Assembly (NCBI GenBank): GCA_035358815.1
Contig: DAOPQC010000001.1
Coordinates: 798,616 to 862,615, forward strand
Origin: Thermoanaerobaculales bacterium
Lineage (GTDB): Bacteria > Acidobacteriota > Thermoanaerobaculia > Thermoanaerobaculales > Sulfomarinibacteraceae
Direction: 5' to 3'
DNA length: 64,000 nucleotides
Below, piece by piece: positions 15,125 through 22,521 of the stretch. The translations under genes were made by a program, and so were the position numbers. Position 1 is the first letter of the stretch. Each line of letters opens with the position of its first letter. The notes below the pieces were generated by a model, which saw nothing but the letters and a program-made list of their open reading frames with translations, was not told the origin of the DNA and searched no databases.

Positions 15125-17638
15125 TCAGAGCGCGACGCCGCCCGCCCAGCGGTTGCCCCACCACAGCGCGAGCGGCCGCAGGCAGGGGAAGAGGAGCTCG
15201 GCCGGGGTCCGCACCCGGCCGCGGGCGAGGCCGCCGAGCAGGGTGCGCCAGACGCCCGGCTTGAGCATGTCCCGGGCGGCGTCCCACAGCGAGTAGCGCA
15301 TTCCGAGCGAGCGCCAGCCCCAGCCCTCGCTGCGGCAGCGCCGGGTCAGCGACCTCAGGTCATAGGCGTGGGTGTGGTGGACCGTGGCGTCGGGGCGGTC
15401 GACGATCCGGAGGCCGGCGTCGACCGCCTCGCGCTGCCACTTCTTGTCCTCCATGATCGCCGCCCAGCCGAAGTTGTGGCGCTCCCAGGCCGATCGGCGC
15501 AGCGCGCAGTTGACGGTCGAGAACCCGATGCCCTGGTAGGCGTCGAGCCAGCGCGCGGTCTCGCGGGTGAAGTAGAAGCGGTCGCCGCACGACTCCCAGA
15601 AGAAGCGCCGGCCGACCTCCGGGACCTCGCGGATGCCGCCCTGCACGGCCGCGATCGAGCCGTCGCCGGAGAGCAGCGGCTCGACCAGCCGGCGCAGCCA
15701 CTCGGCGTCGGCCGGCACCGCGTCCTGGTTGAGGAAGGCCAGCACCTCGCCGCGGGCGTGGCGCGCCGCCAGGTCGCGGGTCTGGCCGTGGTTGAAGCGG
15801 CTGCGGTCGATGCGCAGGACCCTGGCGCCGTGGCGGCGCATGGCCTCGAGGTCGGCGGCGGCGGAGCCGGAGTCGACGCAGACCAGCTCGAACGAGGGGC
15901 AGCCGCGCTGCGCCGCGATCGCGTCCAGGCAGCGGGCGAGGTCGGCGCCGCCGTCGAGGGTCGGGATCAGGACCGAGACCTGCGGCGGCGCGGCCGCGGC
16001 GTCCCCCGGCGGCTCGATCGCCTCGACCACCTCCGGCGTGGCGGCGCGGTGCCGCGGCTGGGCGCCGGCGAGCAGCTCCCGCCAGCAGGCGAGGAGCCGA
16101 TCGGCGACCAGGCCCCAGTCGTAGCGCTCGCGGGCGAGGCCCACGGCCTCGGCGGCGAGTCGGTCGGCCAGCCGATCGTCGGCCAGCACCTGCTCGACCG
16201 CGGCGGCGAAGTCGACCGCCGAGTCGGCGATCAGCAGGTGGCGGCCGGGCTCGGCCTCGATGCCCTCGGCGCCGAGGGTGGTCGACACCACCGGGATGCC
16301 GGCGGCGAAGGCCTCGAGGATCTTGAGCCGGGTCCCCGAGCCGGCCCGGATCGGCGCCACCATCACCCGGTGGCCGTGGTAGGCGGGCCGCAGGTCGTCG
16401 ACCTCGCCGACCACGGTGATGCCGTCGCGGCCGTCGAGCGCGGTGACCCGCTCCGGCGGGTTGGCGCCGACCACGGAGAGGCGCGCACCGGGGCGCCGCA
16501 GCCGGAGCAGCGGCCAGACATCGGCGACGAAGTAGTCGAGGGCGTCGACGTTGGGGAGGTTCTGGAAGTTGCCGACGTAGAGCACGTCCCGGCGCGGGGC
16601 CAGCCCACCGGGCGGCGCGTAGGCGTTGCAGTCGACGCCGTTCGGCACCACCCGGATCCGGCGCGCGCCGTCGGGCAGGTGGCGGGCCAGGAAGCGGGCG
16701 TCGTCCTGCGACATGGCGTGGACCTGGCTCGCGGCGCGGTCGCAGGCGAGCTCATGGCGCATCAGCCGGCGCAGGTCGTGGCGGGAGGTCCCGTAGGCGC
16801 GGCTCTCCGGGAAGCGCTGCCGGAAGCCGAGCCGCTGCCGGCGGGCGAAGGAGCGGAAGGCGATGTCGTGCTCGGTCAGGATCACCGGCACCCCGTCGGG
16901 GACCGCCGCGGCGTGCTGGCCGAGCTCGGTGTACTCGAGCTGGACGAGGTCGATGCGGTGACCGAGCACCAGGTCGCGGATCTTCGAGGCCGCGATGTCC
17001 GAGGCGAACAGCTGGGCGCTCGGCGGCTGCAGGCCGAGCCGGTCCGGCCTGAGCTGGGGCCGCCAGCGGTGGAAGTCGACCCGGGCGCAGAACGGCTCGA
17101 GGGCGGCGCGCTGGGCGGCGTCCTCGCCCTGCTGGCTGAAGATCAGCAGGTGGAGCCGGGAGCGCTCGCCGAGCCGGCGGACCAGGTTGTAGAGGCGGAC
17201 GGCGCCGCCGTGGTGGGGCGGGAAGATCGAGTAGGGGGTGACGAGCAGCACCCGCGGCCGCAGCTCGGGGTCGGGCGCCGGCGGCAGCGGGGGCGGGTCC
17301 GGGATCGCGGCCGGCTCGGCGCGCCGCGCCGCCCGCAGCCGGGCCAGCGCCGCCCACGCCACCAGCCACGCCCGCGCGAGCGCGCCCGGCAGCGCGCCGA
17401 TCGCGGCGAGCGGCAGCGCCAGGATCGCGCGCACGACCCGCCACAGCAGCCACAGCGGCCACACCGGCGAGCGCCGGACCGCGTCGAGCTGGTTCTTGGC
17501 GTGGCGCCACTCGCCGTAGTAGCCGTCGCGCTCGAAGGTCAGGCGCTCGATCCGGGCCTCGAAGTCGGCCTCCCGCGCCCGCAGCCGCTCCAGCTCGCGC
17601 TGAACTTCAGGCCCCGGTGGTTCGACTTGCCTCTGCAT
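15125..17638 (-). CDS. GT4-GT2 fusion glycosyltransferase (rhamnosyltransferase-like GT2)
   Basis: An 837-residue protein. An N-terminal coiled-coil segment (ELERLRAREADFEARIERL) is followed by a hydrophobic or amphipathic helix (PVWPLWLLWRVV). Then comes a GT4 module with VLLVTPYSIFPPHHGGAVRL and GTRLKILEAFAAGIPVVSTT. The C-terminal GT2 module has SVLIPTLDGGADLARCL, RFNHGQTRDLAARHARGE and AFLNQDAVPADAEW, which resemble rhamnosyltransferases. ATG 17638 is preferred over GTG 17695 because the coiled coil starts soon after it. It is a paralogue of the fusion at 10102-12384. One chain could add two successive sugars. Confidence 0.87.
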   Translation of the reverse strand: MQRQVEPPGPEVQRELERLRAREADFEARIERLTFERDGYYGEWRHAKNQLDAVRRSPVWPLWLLWRVVRAILALPLAAIGALPGALARAWLVAWAALARLRAARRAEPAAIPDPPPLPPAPDPELRPRVLLVTPYSIFPPHHGGAVRLYNLVRRLGERSRLHLLIFSQQGEDAAQRAALEPFCARVDFHRWRPQLRPDRLGLQPPSAQLFASDIAASKIRDLVLGHRIDLVQLEYTELGQHAAAVPDGVPVILTEHDIAFRSFARRQRLGFRQRFPESRAYGTSRHDLRRLMRHELACDRAASQVHAMSQDDARFLARHLPDGARRIRVVPNGVDCNAYAPPGGLAPRRDVLYVGNFQNLPNVDALDYFVADVWPLLRLRRPGARLSVVGANPPERVTALDGRDGITVVGEVDDLRPAYHGHRVMVAPIRAGSGTRLKILEAFAAGIPVVSTTLGAEGIEAEPGRHLLIADSAVDFAAAVEQVLADDRLADRLAAEAVGLARERYDWGLVADRLLACWRELLAGAQPRHRAATPEVVEAIEPPGDAAAAPPQVSVLIPTLDGGADLARCLDAIAAQRGCPSFELVCVDSGSAAADLEAMRRHGARVLRIDRSRFNHGQTRDLAARHARGEVLAFLNQDAVPADAEWLRRLVEPLLSGDGSIAAVQGGIREVPEVGRRFFWESCGDRFYFTRETARWLDAYQGIGFSTVNCALRRSAWERHNFGWAAIMEDKKWQREAVDAGLRIVDRPDATVHHTHAYDLRSLTRRCRSEGWGWRSLGMRYSLWDAARDMLKPGVWRTLLGGLARGRVRTPAELLFPCLRPLALWWGNRWAGGVAL

Positions 17639-17817
17639 CGTCCGGGATCTGCCGCGCCAGTGGATTCGCGGCACCCGGGTGTCATTATGGCTCACGATGA
17701 CGGCCGGGGCGAGCGCGATGGGCCGGTGATAGACTCCAGATCACTGCGTCCCGTGCGGCGTCGTGTCCTGCTCGGCGCAGCTCGATCGACACCGTGACCG
17801 ATCACGAGGTATTGCGT

Positions 17818-19227
17818 ATGCTCAGGGCTCGAACGGTGGGGCAGTCAGTTGCCGCGGCCTGCTGTGTGCTCGCTCTCGGCGGGTGCTCGCGCGGCACGTC
17901 GGCCTCCCTCTCGTTTCCCGATGCGCCCGTGATCATCATCGACATTGACACTCTCCGTGCGGACCACCTTGGCTGCTACGGCTATGAACGACCAACAAGC
18001 CCGAACATTGACGAGTGGTCGCGCGAGGCCATCCGCTTCGAGTGGGCCTTCGCTCAGGGCCCCAACACTCCCCCTTCACAGTCATCGATCCTCACCGGGC
18101 TGTACCCATCGATCCACGGCCGACTTCGCAAGGAGCAGCTGCTCCGAAACGACGTGCTGACCCTGGCCGAACTGATGTCAGAGCAGGGATACGCCACCGC
18201 TGCCTTTGTCGATGGCGGCAACATGTCGGCGACCTTCGGCATGGGGCAGGGGTTCGACCTCTACGACGATGCCGGCGGCGGGGTCGAAGCGTTCGGGGCG
18301 AAGGCCGCGGACTGGCTCCGCGACCACTCGGAGGGGAGATTCCTGCTCCTGCTGCACACCTTCGACGTCCACTCTCCCTACGACGTCTCGCCCGAACCGT
18401 TCAACTCGGCGTTCCGCGACGAGGTCGAGCTCCCGTCCCAGTCGTTTCGTTCGAACATGTCCGAGTACATGCACGCTCGGCGGGTGTCCCGGAACACGAA
18501 GACCCCCTTTCGGCTCACGCCGGTGGAGGTTGACTACGCCCGTGCCTTCTACGACGGGGGCATCCTCCACGTCGACGACTGGTTCGGGCGGTTGTGGAGG
18601 GTGCTGCGCGGCCTCGGGCTCGATGAGCGCGCGATCGTGGTTGTCATCTCCGACCACGGCGACGAGTTCGAGGAGCACGACTCCGTGTTTCACGAACGAA
18701 TCTACGCCACGATTACCCATGTGCCGCTCCTGATCCGTCTTCCCGGCGGCGTTGCGGCGCGGTCGGTCGGGGAGGCTGTCGAGACAATCGACATGCTGCC
18801 CACGCTGCTCGACCTGACCGACGTCGCGGTCCCGCGGTTCCTGCACGGGCGCAGTCTCGTGCCCTTCCTCACCGGCGATGACACCTGGGTTGAGTCTGCG
18901 ATGAGTGAGTCGCGATTCTATGGAGGCCGGCTCGCGGTGGCAGATCACACGTTCAGGCTGGTGTTCTCGCGTCGCGACGGAATGATGGAGCTGTACCGCT
19001 ATCGCGAGGATCCGCTGGAGCAGCATGACCTCTTCTCGGCCCATGGCTCGGAGGCCCGTCGGCTGTTGGACACGCTCAAGCGATGGGAGTTTACCGTGAC
19101 GGCCGGCGCCACGTCAGCGCCGACGGTCGACCAGATTGACGACCGGACCTTCCAGCAGCTCGAAGCCCTCGGCTATGTCGAGCACGCGGCTGAGGGTGCG
19201 CCCGCCGTGCCCTCTGATGATGAATGA
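17818..19227 (+). CDS. Sulfatase-fold lipoprotein with Thr at the nucleophile position
   Basis: A 469-residue alkaline-phosphatase-superfamily protein. The lipobox LGGC puts the lipidated Cys at residue 23. The metal-binding start is IIDIDTLRADHLGCYGY. The nucleophile region reads NTPPSQSS, with Thr84 where sulfatases carry the Cys or Ser that becomes formylglycine. ISDHGDEFEEH is the downstream metal motif. It ends near LEALGYVE, a tail shared with three relatives in this window. Thr suggests a phospho-transfer or phosphodiester enzyme rather than a true sulfatase. ATG 17818 has GAGGT about 9 nt upstream; GTG 17794 is an alternative. Confidence 0.8.
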   Translation: MLRARTVGQSVAAACCVLALGGCSRGTSASLSFPDAPVIIIDIDTLRADHLGCYGYERPTSPNIDEWSREAIRFEWAFAQGPNTPPSQSSILTGLYPSIHGRLRKEQLLRNDVLTLAELMSEQGYATAAFVDGGNMSATFGMGQGFDLYDDAGGGVEAFGAKAADWLRDHSEGRFLLLLHTFDVHSPYDVSPEPFNSAFRDEVELPSQSFRSNMSEYMHARRVSRNTKTPFRLTPVEVDYARAFYDGGILHVDDWFGRLWRVLRGLGLDERAIVVVISDHGDEFEEHDSVFHERIYATITHVPLLIRLPGGVAARSVGEAVETIDMLPTLLDLTDVAVPRFLHGRSLVPFLTGDDTWVESAMSESRFYGGRLAVADHTFRLVFSRRDGMMELYRYREDPLEQHDLFSAHGSEARRLLDTLKRWEFTVTAGATSAPTVDQIDDRTFQQLEALGYVEHAAEGAPAVPSDDE

Positions 19228-19316
19228 CCTCCTCCCCACGGGAGCATTCATTGCTTGTCGCTAGACTCGGCCACTCAGACAGAACCGGTCCTGACCAGCG
19301 ATGAAACCGCGCTAGT

Positions 19317-19958
19317 GTGGTGCGTCAAGTGTTTTCACCGATATGTGGAGTCGTTCGTTCTCGATATTCTGGAGGGACGAACGATGTGAGTTGCGCCCTC
19401 GATCACGCTGACCGGAGCCAGTCGGGGCCAGCTGGAGAGGTATGCCCCGGGGCTACAAGACATCGGCAAGGTCACGCGCGCACGACGCACCCTCGACTAG
19501 GCCACGTCTGTTTGACGCGCTACACTCCGTGGTAGTCCGCAACCCCCTGTAGATCAAGCGCGACGAGGAGAAGCGCCGGCAGGTCATCAGGCGCCTCGAG
19601 GCCGAGCTGGCGAGCCTTCCGGATGGTGAAGACCACGTCGAGGCGGTGTGCCGGCTGGTGGCGCACCCGACGCTGGGTCGGTATCTGAAGCAGGCAGCCA
19701 AGGGGGTGGGCTCTGCTGGTTGGCCCTGCTGCTGGTCGCACCGTCGAGGTCACCTGCCGACGAAGCTGGAGGTCGGTGCGTCAGGTGATGGACCGCGTGT
19801 ACCGAGGGACCTTCGAGAACGCCGCCGGCCGCTTCGTCCAGTGCACCGAACCGACGCAGCTCCACCGTCAGTCCGTGATGGCGCTCGAGATTACCCTGCC
19901 GGCTCGCCTCGAAGCTATCTCACTCAATCCTCAACAGAAACCAAAGCCGGCCGCGTAG
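19317..19958 (+). pseudogene. Decayed transposase remnant, IS1634/IS4-like
   Basis: This gap between two intact genes holds broken coding sequence. From 19553 a frame reads KRDEEKRRQVIRRLEAELAS ... VCRLVAHPTLGRYLK, resembling the middle of IS1634-type (DDE, IS4 superfamily) transposases; it is preceded by an in-frame TAG at 19550. A second frame from about 19776 contains VQCTEPTQLHRQSVMALEIT followed by LP, resembling the C-terminal end. The central catalytic part is missing and the frames differ, so this is a relic. I found no clear terminal inverted repeats. Confidence 0.5.
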
Positions 19959-20170
19959 AGCAACACCTTCCTGAAGCGCCAATCCTTGTGTAACTACGCC
20001 AAATCCGCGAGAATCGCTGAACTGGCAGCATTGTCTACGAATTGAATCACACCCGCATGTCTGTGCTTGTGGAACGCGGGTGATACTATCGCAGAAGGCG
20101 GTCGACCTCCGGGAGAGGCCGGGGGACGCGCGGATCGTGTGCCTCCGGACCCGGCGGCCTGGCACTAACC

Positions 20171-20182
20171 GGAAGAGGAGGA
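20171..20182 (+). promoter_or_regulatory. Strong ribosome-binding site deciding the start at 20188
   Basis: GGAAGAGGAGGA ends 5 nt before two consecutive ATG codons (20188 and 20191). It rules out the earlier in-frame start at 20080. Confidence 0.6.
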
Positions 20183-20187
20183 CCAGA

Positions 20188-21987
20188 ATGATGCGAGCCC
20201 GACGATCCCAAACGCACGACCCCGCTCACTCCCCTGGGGGCCGAACCTGGAGGCGAGCCGCCTGCCTGGTCGCGGTCCAGGCGACGCTGCTCGCCTTCCC
20301 CGCCGGTGCCGAGCCCAGCGGCGATCTCCAGGCCATCCCCAACCCCTGCACCAACCTCCCGGGCCAGGACTACTGCACTCCGCTCCTGCAGTGGTACACC
20401 TCGGGCCTGCGGACGGACACCCCAAAAGTCCAGGTGCGGCTGGGTGACGTCAGGGTCGTGTGCGGCAACGGAAACACCTTGGGGAGCCACCAGCTGGCGG
20501 GCATCCACGTCAAGAAGGCGGGCAAGCTCTTTTCCCTCTGGGCCACCTCGGATTGCAGCGACTTCCCCTTCGTGAAGATCCTGCTCGACGAGGAGCTGGT
20601 CCGCAACAATGAGCCCCAGGGCCGGATCTGGGCAACGCCCAACCCCTGCGTGATCCCGGACGGCGAGCCCGGCTGCAAGCCGCTCATCGAATGGGACAGC
20701 CTCAATCTCTCATACCCCAAAGTGGTGGTCGCCGTGAACGGCACCAAGCTCACCTGCCAAAACGCCAACGTTTACGGCAGCCACCAGATCGTCGGCTTCC
20801 ACGTGGGCACCGTCGCCAAGACCTTCACCCTCCACGAGGCGGACAACTGCCAAAACTGGGTCCCGACCCCACTGGCCACGGTGGTGGCGACGAGCCACCC
20901 CGCGGGGACACCCGTCTGCTCGCTCGACGACCAGGCGCTCGCCGGCTCGGTTGCCCCCGACTTCTTCGGGATCATCGAGAACCACAAGGGCTTCCCGGGC
21001 GGCGGCCCGATCGACGTGATCGCCGACCTGCTCGACGACGCCCAAGTCCATTACCTGCGGCGCACGCTCCGGTGGAATGTCGTCCAGCCGGTCATGCCGG
21101 AACCGGGCGGCGGTGGCGACTTCGACTGGAGCTTCTACGACAACTTCCTGGGCAACTTCACCGCCGTGGGCATCGAGCCCTGGATCACCCTCTCCCACAC
21201 CCCTGCCTGGGCGGTGGATCCCGAGGTCGAGTGCGGCGCGGTGGGAAATGAATGCTGGCGCTACCCGGGGAACGACGTCGACTGGCGGACCTTCGTGCGC
21301 GAGGCGGTCGGGCGCTACGGCCCTGGCACTTCCTACGACGTCCACAACTGGGAGGTGTGGCAGGAGCCGGACTACAACTTCAACGGCAGCCCCGACGAGT
21401 ACGTCGATCTCCTCAACGCCGCCTACGAGGAGATCAAGGACCTCGAGGTGACCATGGGGCCGATGACCGTGTGGGCCCCCAACACCTGCTTCCACCCGGA
21501 CAATCCCGACCGTAGGGAGCGGTTCCACGCCATCGCCGACCCGGTGCTGGCCGACGGTTACTTCGACGGCTTCGCGGTCCACACCTTCCACCGCGAGAGC
21601 TACCAGAACCGCTACGCCGTCGAGTACACCCGCCACCTGCTCGACAGCAACGGTTTCACCTCGACGCCGCTGGCGGTGACGGCGGTTGGTCCGCCGGCCT
21701 GGAACGAGTGGACGGGCGAGCAGCAGGCGGTCCATCTGCGTGACGCCTACGTCTGCCTGGCCAACGCCGGCGCCTCGCAGGTGATGTGGTTCAACGCCAC
21801 TGACACGGGCCCCCTGCGGTGCGACCCCGAGTGCGACCCCGAGGATCCGGATTGCGGAGAGGAGGGCGTCATGGAGATGATCTGCCTCGACCCCTATGAC
21901 CCGGATCCCTGGATCACCGACTTCGAGCCGGATGATTTCCTCTACCCCGTGGTTGACGAGATCGGCGCCTACGTCAACATCCCGTAG
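20188..21987 (+). CDS. Secreted glycoside hydrolase-like protein with duplicated N-terminal domain
   Basis: A 599-residue protein with a signal peptide ending near FPAGAEP. Two repeats of about 90 residues follow, each with PNPC, a second Cys before PL..W, a GSHQ-x-x-G-x-HV block and a closing Cys. From about residue 260 the sequence is a TIM-barrel hydrolase in the GH39/GH5 style: VHYLRRTLRWNVVQ, IEPWITLSHTPAWAV, and HNWEVWQEPDYNFNGSPDEY with Glu393 as candidate acid/base. Glu507 in the WNEWTG segment could be the nucleophile. It probably acts on extracellular polysaccharide. It is monocistronic, with a hairpin 7 bp after the stop. Confidence 0.75.
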   Translation: MMRARRSQTHDPAHSPGGRTWRRAACLVAVQATLLAFPAGAEPSGDLQAIPNPCTNLPGQDYCTPLLQWYTSGLRTDTPKVQVRLGDVRVVCGNGNTLGSHQLAGIHVKKAGKLFSLWATSDCSDFPFVKILLDEELVRNNEPQGRIWATPNPCVIPDGEPGCKPLIEWDSLNLSYPKVVVAVNGTKLTCQNANVYGSHQIVGFHVGTVAKTFTLHEADNCQNWVPTPLATVVATSHPAGTPVCSLDDQALAGSVAPDFFGIIENHKGFPGGGPIDVIADLLDDAQVHYLRRTLRWNVVQPVMPEPGGGGDFDWSFYDNFLGNFTAVGIEPWITLSHTPAWAVDPEVECGAVGNECWRYPGNDVDWRTFVREAVGRYGPGTSYDVHNWEVWQEPDYNFNGSPDEYVDLLNAAYEEIKDLEVTMGPMTVWAPNTCFHPDNPDRRERFHAIADPVLADGYFDGFAVHTFHRESYQNRYAVEYTRHLLDSNGFTSTPLAVTAVGPPAWNEWTGEQQAVHLRDAYVCLANAGASQVMWFNATDTGPLRCDPECDPEDPDCGEEGVMEMICLDPYDPDPWITDFEPDDFLYPVVDEIGAYVNIP

Positions 21988-21993
21988 GAGCCA

Positions 21994-22028
21994 TGCCGGG
22001 GCGCCGGTCCTCGGCCGGCGCCCCGGCA
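21994..22028 (+). terminator. GC-rich hairpin after the hydrolase gene
   Basis: TGCCGGGGCGCCGG pairs perfectly with CCGGCGCCCCGGCA around a 7-nt loop, directly after the stop at 21987. There is no U-tract, so it may stabilise the mRNA 3' end rather than terminate by itself. Confidence 0.5.
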
Positions 22029-22521
22029 ACCCCCCGTTTCCTTCCCCGGAGCGTCCATGATGGCTCGCCGGGAGGCCACTGATGGGGTTCAAGAGGTTGC
22101 GATTGGCATCGGAACTGCTGCGGCGCGCGGTGGAGCCGGACTTTCTCTGGAGTTACCCCGGTTGGGGGACAGGTTGACGCTTTCGCCGGCCGGTTGGAGG
22201 AGGGGCGACCTTTCGAAGTTGACGGGTGAGAGCTGGCCGAGGGCTGGCTGGCGCGACGCCACTCGCCGTGGTAGCCGGGTTCGAAGGTGAACGTTCGATC
22301 CGCGCGTCATGATAGGCATGTTGCGTCCGCGGCCGACCCAGCTCGGCCCGAACGTTCTCTTCTCGTGCTTTCTGGAGTCTCGTCATCGAATTCTGCCACG
22401 ACCCCAATCTGCCGCACGGTTCAATGCGCGATACCCCTGCGCCGTTGTGGCGCGGCCGTCACGACCGACGTTGGATTGCGGTTCGCTCCCCGGGATGTGC
22501 TCTCTGCGGAGTTTGTCACGC
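22029..22521 (-). pseudogene. Gap with relic of an IS3-like transposase end
   Basis: No intact gene is visible. On the minus strand about 22210-22255 reads QPALGQLSPVNFERS, resembling the conserved C-terminus of IS3-family OrfB (HS-A-LG-Y-LSP-x-x-F/YE). Just beyond it lies a CCTGTCCCCAACCGGGG stretch that could be the element end. The rest of OrfB is absent. The other side of the gap shows nothing recognisable. Confidence 0.4.

Noticed and set aside
12585..15296. 903-residue open frame on the plus strand
   Set aside because: It runs antisense to the beta-repeat gene and out of frame over the GT2 gene; its Arg/Gly/Ala-rich composition is typical of GC-rich shadow frames.
19228..20187. Intact insertion sequence
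   Set aside because: The transposase-like pieces are in different frames with stops, the catalytic centre is missing, and no terminal inverted repeats were found.
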